From: Acetobacteraceae bacterium
Lineage (GTDB): Bacteria; Pseudomonadota; Alphaproteobacteria; Acetobacterales; Acetobacteraceae
DNA length: 32,289 nucleotides
Assembly: GCA_003506895.1 (NCBI GenBank)
Contig: DNXO01000091.1
Coordinates: 1 to 32,289 of the forward strand
Direction of reading: 5' to 3'
The position numbers were made by a program, and so were the translations under genes. Below, in pieces: positions 1 through 7,946 of the stretch. How positions within the stretch are numbered: the first letter of the stretch is position 1; each line of letters begins with the position of its first letter. Under the pieces are notes generated by a model that made no database searches, had not been told where the DNA came from, and saw nothing but the letters and a program-made list of their open reading frames with translations.

Positions 1-292
1 TCTAAAGTGTGTGGGCATTTGGCGGGCGGGTGCGGCGCTGACGCCGAAGGTGCTCAATGGCGGCCAAGGTTTCAGGCTTGGTGCGTTGCTTGCATCGGGC
101 GGGCGCCGAACTGCGGTCCTGGAGGGCAAGTTCGCCGCCCGCCCGATGCCGCGCCAGCCAAACGAACGTGCGTCGTTGAGAGATACCAGCAGCGATGGCC
201 GCATCTCCCACCCGCCACCCATCGCTGAGAACTCATTGCACAAGCAAGGCTCGACCTTGCGGCGTCAGGCGGGCATTCTTGTGGAGGTTCAT
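1..292 (-). pseudogene. IS481-type transposase, N-terminal part, broken by a nonsense codon and cut by the window edge
   Basis: Reading the minus strand from an ATG at 290-292 gives a start typical of IS481-family transposases (MNLHKNARLTPQGRALLVQ). It then meets an in-frame TGA at 233-235 and continues in the same frame through a helix-turn-helix-like segment (GDAAIAAGISQRRTFVWLARH) and a basic stretch ending near LAAIEHLRRQRRTRPPNAHTL at the left edge. The stop replaces what would be a CGA arginine codon, so one C-to-T change explains it. The DDE catalytic domain would lie left of the window and is not visible. Upstream (293-375) no clear terminal repeat could be picked out. The protein cannot be made full-length without readthrough, so this is called a pseudogene. 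Family assignment is from the recognisable N-terminal wording. Confidence 0.72.
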
Positions 293-383
293 CCGGGGCT
301 CCCTGGGCGGACGGTTGATCGGTCTGGCAACCACAATTTCACCCCTTTGCCCCGGCTTCATAGCTTCAACAGCTAGGGGCTGC

Positions 384-1883
384 TCAACCGGCGGCGAGCC
401 GCCGCAGCGCGGTGGCGACTCGCTTCAGCACTGGCCGCCATCCCGCACCCCTGCGGCCCTCGGCCCGGGTGACGCGGAACAGCCGGATGCTGGGGTACCA
501 GGGGCTGTCGGTTCGATCCGCCATCCACCGCCAGTCCGGTGCTACGTCCACGATCAGCCATACCGGTTTGCCAAGCGCCGCGGCGAGATGGGCAACGCCG
601 GTGTCAACGGCGATCACCAGATCCAGTTTGTCGATCAGTAGCGCCGTGTCCGCGAAATCCGAGGCGGTCTCGATCTCCCGCCTGATCGACGGATGTGCCT
701 GAAGCGCTGGCAGGTCAGGCGGACGCACCTGATGTTGCAGGCTGTGGAAGTCGATTCCCGCGACAGCGGTTAATCCCAGGAATTGCTCAGCCGGGATCGA
801 GCGGAGATGGTCGCGCATGTGGCGTGTGTCGCCGGACCACACCAGCCCGACGTTCAACCGCCGACGCGCCGTCCGCCCGGGCGGGGATTTCCGGCGCGAT
901 GGAAGCGTGAGGTAGGGAATCGTGGCTGGAATCGTCTCAACGGTCGTGCCGAACCATCGCGGCAGGGTGGTCGATTTGCACTCGAAGTCGAAAAACGCCT
1001 CATCCGAAACGCCATTCAGGACGGTCGCATAGGGGGCCGACTCCGCGAACAACCGCACCAGTGCCACGAAGGTGCGCCAGACAATATGGGCGGCACCGCG
1101 ATCACGCAGCAGCGGCAGGTAGCGGAAGAACTGTATGGCATCGCCGTGCCCCTGGTCGTCGGTCACGATCAGGGTTTTCCCGGTCAGGTCCTCGCCCCGC
1201 CAAACCGCCTTGGCCAGTTTCCGTGGGCTGTCGGGATAGAGTGCTGGAATGACCTCCCTGGCGGCGTAATCGTCCCATCCTTGCTGGAAGCGACCCAGGC
1301 GCAAGAGGTTCATGCCCCGCAGCATGCGCGTTATGTTGGCGCCTGGCCGCAGCGAGAGTGCGTGGTCGATATAGGGCATGGCGTCCGCGAACCGGCCCTC
1401 GGCGATGGCGAGTTCGCCCATCATACTGACGGCCGCGGCGTGATTGTCGGGGTCGTATGCCTCGTTTTCCAGTAGGGGGGCGATCACCTTCAATGTTGTT
1501 TCACCGGCGCCTGTCCAGGCGGCAAACTGGGCCAGACGCAGCCGGAAGGTAGGGTTCGGCGGCTGGATCTCGTGCGCCCTGGCGGCCGCGGCGACGGCTT
1601 CCTTGATGCGGCCGGTGGCCCATAAAGCCACGGATCGCTCATACCACGCCGGCGCGAAATTGGGCTCCTTCGCCAGAACCGCGTCGGTCAGGGCAAAGGT
1701 GCGGGTATATTCCTTGTTCCACGACGCGATTTCGGCTTGCCGGGTCATGCCCAACAGGTGTCCCGGCTCCAGCCGAAGGGCTGCGTCCAGCCGCAGAGCC
1801 GCGGATTCGATCTGGCCGGCCCCGATATCGGTTGTCGCGGCCATCACCAGTTGGTCAGCTTCGGATTGCCGCATGAACATCAT
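384..1883 (-). CDS. TPR-repeat protein with C-terminal GT9/GT41-like glycosyltransferase domain
   Basis: A 499-residue protein. Residues about 10-210 are made of degenerate TPR helices (for example APAWYERSVALWATGRIKEA and MMGELAIAEGRFADAMPYID). Residues about 225-480 resemble the glycosyltransferase part of TPR-glycosyltransferases. The segment VTDDQGHGDAIQFFRYLPLL corresponds to the usual 'GLGD.iqf.RYlp' loop, and a late segment DLVIAVDTGVAHLAAALGKPVW matches the sugar-nucleotide-binding region of heptosyltransferase-like enzymes. No signal peptide is seen, so it is likely cytosolic. Such proteins usually modify surface polysaccharide or flagellar and other proteins, but donor and acceptor cannot be told here. 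It lies 186 bp downstream of the DUF3576 gene on the same strand. The start is the first of two nearby ATGs (MMFM); the true start could be the third Met, at residue 4. Confidence 0.82.
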   Translation of the reverse strand: MMFMRQSEADQLVMAATTDIGAGQIESAALRLDAALRLEPGHLLGMTRQAEIASWNKEYTRTFALTDAVLAKEPNFAPAWYERSVALWATGRIKEAVAAAARAHEIQPPNPTFRLRLAQFAAWTGAGETTLKVIAPLLENEAYDPDNHAAAVSMMGELAIAEGRFADAMPYIDHALSLRPGANITRMLRGMNLLRLGRFQQGWDDYAAREVIPALYPDSPRKLAKAVWRGEDLTGKTLIVTDDQGHGDAIQFFRYLPLLRDRGAAHIVWRTFVALVRLFAESAPYATVLNGVSDEAFFDFECKSTTLPRWFGTTVETIPATIPYLTLPSRRKSPPGRTARRRLNVGLVWSGDTRHMRDHLRSIPAEQFLGLTAVAGIDFHSLQHQVRPPDLPALQAHPSIRREIETASDFADTALLIDKLDLVIAVDTGVAHLAAALGKPVWLIVDVAPDWRWMADRTDSPWYPSIRLFRVTRAEGRRGAGWRPVLKRVATALRRLAAG

Positions 1884-2069
1884 GGTCTATGCCCGGCCAT
1901 GACCAGGGAACCAGGTTCGTGCGGGTTTTACCGCGGGCGAACAGGCCCGAACCGCCGACGCGGCTACTGGAGCGGTACCCACTCGCGCTGGCTCCTGGAA
2001 ACCGCTCTGGCGCATTCTTTGATCGCGCGATTCACTGCTTTGGGAGATTCCGCCAGTGCGGATCGCCCT

Positions 2070-2648
2070 CTAGCTGCTGGCTTGCAACTGCTCCCGCATG
2101 TGGCGGGCACGCGCGAGAACCTTGTTTTCGATATCGCCGACCGTGGAATCCGCAACGGAGGCGTCGATCCACTGACCGTTTTGCAGCACTTGCCGGTAAA
2201 TGTTCACCCGAACGCCGTCGCTGCGCAGCTCCCGGCTGAGGATATAAATGGTTGCCTTGAAGCGTTCGCCGCTGGTGCCGGGGGGGGTGTACCAGTCGGT
2301 GATGATCACGCCGCCGAACGGGTCGGCCGAAGCGACCGGCATAAAGGCGATGGTATCGAGCGCACCGCGCCAAAGGAAGGCGTTGACCCCAATGCCGCCG
2401 CCGCCGAAGCCGCCGCCACTGCTGCTGCTTTCCTTTTCCTTCGCACCCTTGCCGATACCGAAAACAAGGCCGCTGTCGGCGCCGCCCATGCGCGTGACCG
2501 ACATATCGCCCGGCGATCCGCTACCCAGGCCCGCGAAGTTGGCTGGCGTCGGGTTGGGTTTGACGGCGTCGGAGGAACAGGCCGCGACCGCGAGCGCGGC
2601 GATCAGCGCCGTGGGTAAAAGCCGAGCAGAAAGCTGGATCGAGCGCAT
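2070..2648 (-). CDS. DUF3576 domain lipoprotein
   Basis: A 192-residue protein starting at the ATG at 2646-2648. The frame stays open far upstream, but this start gives a clean lipoprotein signal: basic start (MRSIQLSARLL), hydrophobic core, and lipobox ending in Cys24 (AVAAC). The mature part opens with a low-complexity Ser/Gly-rich segment (residues about 70-85), followed by the conserved DUF3576 region (GVNAFLWRGALDTIAFMPV, then FGGVIITDWYTPPGTSGERF), which ends in a helix rich in Arg and Gln. It should be anchored to a membrane facing the periplasm. The family is widespread in alphaproteobacteria and has no assigned reaction that I know of. Neighbours give no strong hint, as the gap to each is over 180 bp. 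Confidence 0.85.
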   Translation of the reverse strand: MRSIQLSARLLPTALIAALAVAACSSDAVKPNPTPANFAGLGSGSPGDMSVTRMGGADSGLVFGIGKGAKEKESSSSGGGFGGGGIGVNAFLWRGALDTIAFMPVASADPFGGVIITDWYTPPGTSGERFKATIYILSRELRSDGVRVNIYRQVLQNGQWIDASVADSTVGDIENKVLARARHMREQLQASS

Positions 2649-2875
2649 CGCGTTGGCTTGCCTTTTGTTACCAGTCAGTCGTGTAGCGCTCGTCTTTAGC
2701 CCTGAGCAAGCCGCGCAGCAATCAGGATTATTATCTTCGGCCCGGCCGGGGGCAGGACTCCAATGACAAAAAGCGACGGTATGTGTTGTGCGGCGGGCAG
2801 CGGAGGCCCGCGGTTTCCTAGGATTAACAGCTTGTCGCTTTGTCTCCGACTCGCCCCAGGGCACATCCTTCGTAG

Positions 2876-3463
2876 CTATGAACCGGCACTGAGAGCGCCG
2901 ATAGCACCCACGGCTTGGCATAGACCGAGCGGCAGGCGCGCTATTGTTTGGCCATCCACGCCGCCGAGCGCCCCGATTCGCGGACGGCATGCCGCCTGTC
3001 GTGCCAGGGCCGCCCAACGGAGCGGCCCAAGGCCGGGGGCACCGCGGTGGCTTTCGGTGGGAAACGCCGGGGACAGAAATACCAGGGCCGCACCAGTTCG
3101 GTGCGCGCGTGTCAGGTCGCGGACCGAGTGGGCGGAACTGGTGATGATGCCGGGCGGGCGGAGTACCGAGGGCCGAAAACCGCCGCGCAGGTGAAGGCCG
3201 GCCTTTAGAGACGCGGCCAGACGGGCGTCTCCGGCGACCACGAGCGTCAGGTTTCGCTGGCGGCAAATACGGGCCAGATCGCGGCCGAGCGTGGCGCGGC
3301 ACGGATCGCCATCGTGACGGAGGACGACTCCGGCGCGGCCACGTGGCAGTGCGGCCACCGATGGGCGCGGGTCGGCGAGGCGATGCTGGTCGGTGAAGAG
3401 CCACAGGCGGGGAAGTGGGCCTGGTTTCCCGCGGAGGCCCCAGGCAAGGAGTTTCAGGTCCAT
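2876..3463 (-). CDS. ThiE/TenI-like (thiamine phosphate synthase superfamily) protein
   Basis: A 195-residue protein with the layout of a TIM-barrel thiamine phosphate synthase homologue: an early strand LPRLWLFTDQHRLADP, then VVLRHDG, LTLVVAGDARLAASL with GLHLRGG, ITSSAHSVRDLTRAHRTGA, ALVFLSPAFPTESHRGAP and GLGPLRWAALARQA, and a phosphate-binding end IGALGGVDGQTI. True ThiE joins HMP-diphosphate and THZ-phosphate. This copy matches the shorter, divergent group whose biochemical role is less certain, and no other thi gene lies nearby. The start ATG at 3461-3463 is chosen because the first barrel strand begins about 18 residues later; no strong ribosome site precedes it. The stretch 2649-2875 downstream holds no gene that I can support. 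Confidence 0.7.
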   Translation of the reverse strand: MDLKLLAWGLRGKPGPLPRLWLFTDQHRLADPRPSVAALPRGRAGVVLRHDGDPCRATLGRDLARICRQRNLTLVVAGDARLAASLKAGLHLRGGFRPSVLRPPGIITSSAHSVRDLTRAHRTGAALVFLSPAFPTESHRGAPGLGPLRWAALARQAACRPRIGALGGVDGQTIARLPLGLCQAVGAIGALSAGS

Positions 3464-3573
3464 GTGGGTGCGGCACCCGCCGCCGCGTGTGTTGCATGGC
3501 CGGGCGTGGCGCCTTGCGCGTCAGGGCAGGGCGACCGGTGGAGTCGTATTGGGCGACCCGACCTTGCGCTTGT

Positions 3574-3605
3574 CGTGATGGCCGGGACACGCCCGGCCAT
3601 TCCGG
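3574..3605. repeat. REP-like intergenic palindrome
   Basis: A GC-rich inverted repeat (GATGGCCGGG, then ACACG, then CCCGGCCATT) between the acyl-CoA ligase and the ThiE-like gene. Its wording resembles the 'ATGGCCGGG...CCCGGCCAT' palindromes scattered between genes in many alphaproteobacteria. Related forms occur at 23651-23683 and 30078-30170 in this window. It may act as a transcript-end hairpin for the ligase gene. The rest of 3464-3665 shows nothing else. Confidence 0.6.
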
Positions 3606-3665
3606 GAGAGAGCCGGCGATGACGCGATCGCATCAGGCCGCGGCTTGGGATCGGCCGCACCCGTC

Positions 3666-5303
3666 CTAGGCCTTCAAATAATGGTCCTTGAACCGGGTCC
3701 GCAGGCTGGTTTTCAGCAGCTTGCCGGTTGCGGTGTGGGGCAACTCCGAAACCACCACGACCTCATCCGGCAGCCACCACTTGGCGACCTTGCCTTCGTA
3801 CAATGCGAGCACCGAGGCCGGATCGACCGTCTTGCCGGGGGCTGGCACGACCAGCAGCAGCGGGCGCTCGTCCCATTTCGGGTGAAGTGCCGCGATGACC
3901 GCTGCCTCGGCGACGTCGGGGTGGGAGACGGCGATGTTCTCCAGCGTGATGGAGCTGATCCACTCGCCGCCCGACTTGATGACATCTTTGGAACGGTCGG
4001 TGATCTCCATGAACCCGTCCGGATCGATGGTGGCGACGTCGCCGGTGGCAAACCAGCCATTCTTGTCCAGCGCGCTGTTGGGCGGTTCTCCGAAATAGGC
4101 GCTGGCGATCCAGGGGCCTTTGACCATCAGGTCGCCGAACGCGACTCCGTCCCAGGGCAGTTCCTTGCCCTCGCCATCGACGATCTTCATGTCGATGCCG
4201 GGCAGGATGCGGCCCTGTTTCAGCATGTGCGCCGCTGCCTGATCCTTGCTCAGTCCGGCCTGGGCGGGTTTCGGCGCATTGTAGGTGCCGACAGGGCTGA
4301 GTTCGGTCATGCCCCAGCCATGCTCGACCGCGATGCCGTATTCGTCGCGGAAGGCTTCGATCAGCAGCGGCGGGGCGGCGGAGCCTCCGGTCATGATGCG
4401 TTCGACGGTGTGGAGCTTTTCGCCGCTGGACCGGAGGTACTGGAGCAGACCCAGCCAGACGGTCGGAACGCCGGCGGTGAAGGTGACGCGTTCGCTGTTC
4501 AGCAGGTTGGCCATGCTGGCGCCATCCAGGTGACGACCCGGCAAAACCAAGGAGGCGCCGGTCAGGGCCGCGGCATAGGGCATGCCCCATGCATTGACGT
4601 GAAACATCGGCACGACGGGCAGCACGCGGCTGGTGGCTTTGATCGCCAGAACGTCCGGCAACGCGGTTGCATAGGCGTGCAGCCAGGTCGAGCGGTGACT
4701 GTAGAGAACGCCTTTTGGCCGGCCGGTCGTGCCGGATGTGTAGCAGAGCGCGCTGGCGGTGTTCTCATCGAACAGCGGCCAGGCGTAGTCCTCATCGGCG
4801 GCGTCCATCAGGGTGTCGTAGCAGGCTAGGGTCATGCCCGGGGCCAGCGTGACCTCGGGCATGTTGGCCGGGTCGGTCAGCATGACGACCGTTTTGACGT
4901 TCTCCGCGATGCGCGGGGCGATCGCGGTGACCAGGGCGGCGAAGCTGCTGTCCACGAACAGGACTTTGTCCTGCGCGTGGTTCACGATGTAGGCGATGTC
5001 GTCGGGGTGCAGGCGCGGGTTGATGGTGTGGCAGATCGCCTCCATGCCCGGCGCGGCGTAGTAAACTTCCAGGTGGCGGTAACCGTTCCAGGCCAGGGTG
5101 CCGACGCGGTCTCCGGCACCGACACCCAGTTTCTGGAGTGCGCGCACCAGGCGGCGGGAGCGGGCTTCGACGTCTTTCCAGGTATAGCGATGGGTGGTGT
5201 TCTCGTGCGTGCGGGACACGACCTCGCCGCCTGGATGGTGCCGCGCGGCATGAGTCAGGATCGAGGAAATCATCAGTCCTTGCGACTGCATCAAACCGAG
5301 CAC
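3666..5303 (-). CDS. Medium/long-chain fatty acyl-CoA ligase (AMP-forming, AlkK/FadD-like)
   Basis: A 545-residue member of the adenylate-forming family. It activates a carboxylic acid with ATP to an acyl-AMP and transfers it to CoA in the cytosol. Visible motifs in order: the P-loop YTSGTTGRPKG (about 188-198), the substrate-region PMFHVNAWG (232-240), the adenine motif GWGMTELSP (329-337), the hinge and ribose-binding region GWFATGDVATIDPDGF with the following DRSKD (416-440), KSGGEW (443-448), and the catalytic C-terminal lysine in TATGKLLKTSLR. Length and N-terminus (MLGLMQSQGLMISSILTHAA) fit the roughly 540-residue AlkK-like group, which also includes methylmercaptopropionate-CoA ligase relatives, so chain length is not fixed by sequence. 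It is divergent from the SDR pair across a 79-bp gap that must hold both promoters. Confidence 0.9.
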   Translation of the reverse strand: MLGLMQSQGLMISSILTHAARHHPGGEVVSRTHENTTHRYTWKDVEARSRRLVRALQKLGVGAGDRVGTLAWNGYRHLEVYYAAPGMEAICHTINPRLHPDDIAYIVNHAQDKVLFVDSSFAALVTAIAPRIAENVKTVVMLTDPANMPEVTLAPGMTLACYDTLMDAADEDYAWPLFDENTASALCYTSGTTGRPKGVLYSHRSTWLHAYATALPDVLAIKATSRVLPVVPMFHVNAWGMPYAAALTGASLVLPGRHLDGASMANLLNSERVTFTAGVPTVWLGLLQYLRSSGEKLHTVERIMTGGSAAPPLLIEAFRDEYGIAVEHGWGMTELSPVGTYNAPKPAQAGLSKDQAAAHMLKQGRILPGIDMKIVDGEGKELPWDGVAFGDLMVKGPWIASAYFGEPPNSALDKNGWFATGDVATIDPDGFMEITDRSKDVIKSGGEWISSITLENIAVSHPDVAEAAVIAALHPKWDERPLLLVVPAPGKTVDPASVLALYEGKVAKWWLPDEVVVVSELPHTATGKLLKTSLRTRFKDHYLKA

Positions 5304-5382
5304 TGGCGCATCCTCCGGGTTGTCTGTTTGTTAGGGTGCGATGATACGGGAATGATCGGGTAAAAGAAGGGGGGAAAGCGTC

Positions 5383-6129
5383 ATGCAACAGGTGATGATC
5401 GTAACCGGCGGTAGTCAGGGTATCGGCGAGGCGGTCGCTCGGTTGGCCGCGGCCCGTGGCTACGCTGTGGCGTTGACCTATCAGTCGAACAAGGCGCTGG
5501 CGGACAAGGTGGTCGCGGATATCGAGGCGGCGGGCGGCCGAGCCATCGCGGTGCGGGCGGAAATGGCTGATGAGGCTTCGATCCTGGCGCTTTATCGCAC
5601 GGTTGATGAAAAGCTTGGGCCGGTTACGGCGGTGGTGAACAACGCCGGGACGCCGGGGCCGATGGGCAAGATCGATGCGGTGACGACGCAGACGCTGGAT
5701 ACGGTCCTGGCGGTCAATGTGCGGGCGCCGTTCCTGATGATCCGAGAGGCCGTGGCCAGGATGGCGACCGACAATGGCGGGGCGGGCGGTGCGATCGTCA
5801 ATATCTCCTCCCGAGCGGCGGAACTGGGTGGGGCGGGGGAGTGGATCCATTATGCGGCATCGAAGGGCGCGCTGGATAGCCTGACGATCGGAGCGTCGAA
5901 GGAGCTGGCGGGGCGCGGCATCCGGGTGAACGCGGTCAGCCCGGGGCTGATCCAGACCGATCTGCATGCACGGGCCGGGTTGCCGGATCGTCTGGTGAAG
6001 ATGGTCGGCGGCGTGCCGATGGGGCGCGTCGGCAGCGCGGACGAGGTCGCCACGGCGGTTTTATGGCTGCTGTCGCCGGAAGCGTCCTATATCACGGGTG
6101 TGATCGTGCCGATCTCCGGAGGGCGTTGA
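5383..6129 (+). CDS. Classical short-chain dehydrogenase/reductase (SDR)
   Basis: A 248-residue NAD(P)-dependent oxidoreductase. It has the Rossmann cofactor loop TGGSQGIGE (residues about 8-16), the NNAG motif (about 86-89), a catalytic Ser in VNISSRAA, and an intact YAASK catalytic pair, followed by the usual RVNAVSPGLIQTDLHA segment. The C-terminus (ASYITGVIVPISGGR) is the standard end of 3-oxoacyl-ACP-reductase-like SDRs. The substrate is unknown. A strong purine-rich ribosome site (a run of G then AAAG) precedes the ATG. The next SDR starts one base after this stop, so the two are almost certainly co-transcribed. Confidence 0.88.
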   Translation: MQQVMIVTGGSQGIGEAVARLAAARGYAVALTYQSNKALADKVVADIEAAGGRAIAVRAEMADEASILALYRTVDEKLGPVTAVVNNAGTPGPMGKIDAVTTQTLDTVLAVNVRAPFLMIREAVARMATDNGGAGGAIVNISSRAAELGGAGEWIHYAASKGALDSLTIGASKELAGRGIRVNAVSPGLIQTDLHARAGLPDRLVKMVGGVPMGRVGSADEVATAVLWLLSPEASYITGVIVPISGGR

Positions 6130-6130
6130 A

Positions 6131-6823
6131 ATGGAAATGAAAACCGCGTTGATCGTTGGTGTGGGATCGGGATTGAGCGCCTCGCTGGCGCGGTTGTTCG
6201 CCCGGCACGGCATGCAAGTGGCGATGGCGTCGCGCGATCCGGACAAGCTGCGGAAACTGGCGGAGGAAACCGCTGGGGCGACGTTCGCCTGCGAGGCGAC
6301 CGAACCCGAGGAAGTCGCGGCGCTGTTCGAGGTCGTGGTGGCGACCCAGGGGGTGCCGGACATCGTGGTTTACAACGCGTCCGCCCGGGCACGTGGGCCG
6401 GTGACCGATCTGATCCCCGAGGAGGTCGCGCGGGCGATCTCGGTCAGCGCGTACGGCGGGTTTCTGGTAGCTCAGCAGGCGGCGCGGCACATGGCGGCGC
6501 GTGGGTCGGGCGCGATTTTGCTGACCGGGGCATCGGCGAGTGTGAAGGGGTATCCGAACTCCGCCGCATTCGCGATGGGCAAGTTCGCGCTGCGCGGGTT
6601 GGCGCAGAGCATGGCGCGAGAGTTGTCGCCCAAGGGCGTGCATGTCGCGCATTTCGTGATCGATGGCGGGATACGGAGTGCCGCGCGGCAGGACCCGGCG
6701 GAGGCGCCTGACAGTTTGCTGGACCCGGACGCGATCGCGGAAACGTATTGGCAGATCGCCAATCAGCCGCGCAGCGCTTGGACATGGGAGGTGGAGTTGC
6801 GGCCCTGGGTGGAGAAGTTCTGA
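6131..6823 (+). CDS. Atypical SDR-family protein with Phe in place of the catalytic Tyr
   Basis: A 230-residue Rossmann-fold protein of the SDR superfamily. The cofactor loop is GVGSGLSASLA rather than TGxxxGIG, and the NNAG motif reads YNAS. Where classical SDRs have YxxxK this protein has FAMGK (Phe147, Lys151), with serines at 135 and 137. The stretch ALRGLAQSMARELSPKGVHVAHFVIDGGI is characteristic of a family I recognise in which Phe at this site is normal, so this is unlikely to be a fresh mutation. Whether the family catalyses a redox step by another route is not settled by sequence. It follows the preceding SDR by one base and ends before a hairpin at 6870-6886. Confidence 0.82.
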   Translation: MEMKTALIVGVGSGLSASLARLFARHGMQVAMASRDPDKLRKLAEETAGATFACEATEPEEVAALFEVVVATQGVPDIVVYNASARARGPVTDLIPEEVARAISVSAYGGFLVAQQAARHMAARGSGAILLTGASASVKGYPNSAAFAMGKFALRGLAQSMARELSPKGVHVAHFVIDGGIRSAARQDPAEAPDSLLDPDAIAETYWQIANQPRSAWTWEVELRPWVEKF

Positions 6824-6869
6824 GATCGCAACCGTAGGGACGGTCGTTCCGGGTTATAGAACAGGTCAC

Positions 6870-6886
6870 CGCGACCGCGGGTCGCG
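6870..6886. terminator. Strong GC hairpin after the SDR pair
   Basis: CGCGACC, a 3-nt loop GCG, then GGTCGCG: a perfect 7-bp stem 47 bases after the SDR stop and ahead of the pseudouridine synthase gene. No T-run follows, so it is a possible but not classical terminator. Confidence 0.4.
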
Positions 6887-6950
6887 ATGACAGCTTTACG
6901 TGGTCAGCTTCCCGCTTGACCCAACCGCCCCCACGCCGCAAACCCCGCGC

Positions 6951-7946
6951 ATGACCCTCCAAACCCGCATCGTCACCGAGGACGAGGCCGATATCCGCCT
7001 CGATCGCTGGTTCCGCCGGCACTTCCCCGGCACTCAGCAAAGCCTGATCCAGAAGCTGTGCCGCACCGGCCAAATCCGCGTCGATGGCGCCAAGGCCGAC
7101 ACCAACACCCGCCTGGCGCCGGGCCAGACCATCCGCATCCCGCCGATGGATGCGCCGGCACCCGTCGAGTCCAAGCCGGTCAGCCGCGTGGACCCCAACG
7201 ACGCGCGGGACCTGCAGAAGGCCGTCATCTACCAGGACGACCAGATCCTGGTGATCAACAAGCCCTATGGCCTGCCGGTCCAGGGCGGCCCCGGCATCAC
7301 CCGCCATCTGGACGGCATGCTGGACGTGCTCCGCTTCGGTTCGGAACACCGCCCGCGCCTGGTACACCGGCTGGATCGCGACACCACCGGGGTGCTGCTG
7401 CTCGCCCGAACCCCCGGCACCGCCGGCAAACTCGCCGCTCTGTTCCGCGGCCGCGACATCGAAAAGACCTACTGGGCCGTCGTCGCCGGCCGCCCCGTCC
7501 CGGTGGAGGGCCGCATCGACCTGCCGCTGAAGCGCGTTGGCGGCGCCCGCGGCGAACGCACCGCCCCGGCCGACCGCGACGACCCGGCCGGGGCCCGCGC
7601 GGTCACCGACTACCAGACCCTGGATAACGCCGCGCAAAAACTGGCTTGGCTGGAACTGAAGCCGATCACCGGCCGCACCCATCAGCTTCGCGTGCACTGC
7701 GTCGCCATCAAGGCCCCCATCCTGGGCGATGAGAAATACGAGGAACCCGACCAGAACATGGCCTTCTCCGCCCTGATCGAGGGCCTGTCCAGCGATCTTC
7801 ACCTGCACGCCAGACGCCTGGTTCTGCCCCACCCGGCTGGCGGACTGCTGACTGTGGAAGCCGACCTGCCACCCCATATGAAGGCGACGTTCAAGACCCT
7901 GGGCTTCCACGCCCCACCTGCCCAACCGCCCGGGAGACGGAAATGA
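6951..7946 (+). CDS. RluC/RluD-family 23S rRNA pseudouridine synthase
   Basis: A 331-residue enzyme converting uridines of large-subunit rRNA to pseudouridine. The N-terminal S4 RNA-binding domain covers about residues 1-75 (DIRLDRWFRRHFPGTQQSLI, then CRTGQIRVDG). The catalytic domain carries HRLDRDTTGVLLLAR with the nucleophilic Asp142, and later ITGRTHQLRVHC and PILGDEKY, all standard for RluA-superfamily enzymes. The domain order is that of RluC. A GTG 51 bases upstream (6900) would add 17 Pro-rich residues, but the ATG at 6951 starts right at the S4 domain and is preferred. The stop overlaps the next start as ATGA. Confidence 0.9.
   Translation: MTLQTRIVTEDEADIRLDRWFRRHFPGTQQSLIQKLCRTGQIRVDGAKADTNTRLAPGQTIRIPPMDAPAPVESKPVSRVDPNDARDLQKAVIYQDDQILVINKPYGLPVQGGPGITRHLDGMLDVLRFGSEHRPRLVHRLDRDTTGVLLLARTPGTAGKLAALFRGRDIEKTYWAVVAGRPVPVEGRIDLPLKRVGGARGERTAPADRDDPAGARAVTDYQTLDNAAQKLAWLELKPITGRTHQLRVHCVAIKAPILGDEKYEEPDQNMAFSALIEGLSSDLHLHARRLVLPHPAGGLLTVEADLPPHMKATFKTLGFHAPPAQPPGRRK

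Noticed and set aside
2649..2875. Possible tRNA or small RNA in the gap before the DUF3576 gene
   Set aside because: No cloverleaf arms, T-loop sequence or CCA-type end could be traced.
2649..3590. Long upstream extension of the DUF3576 gene frame, up to 506 codons
   Set aside because: The extension is Pro/Arg-rich, typical of a chance open frame in GC-rich DNA, and overlaps the ThiE-like gene. The lipoprotein signal at 2648 gives a clear true start.
3645..4829. Plus-strand open frame of 394 codons opposite the acyl-CoA ligase
   Set aside because: It is antisense to a gene with complete catalytic motifs and has no recognisable domains; a codon-bias shadow.
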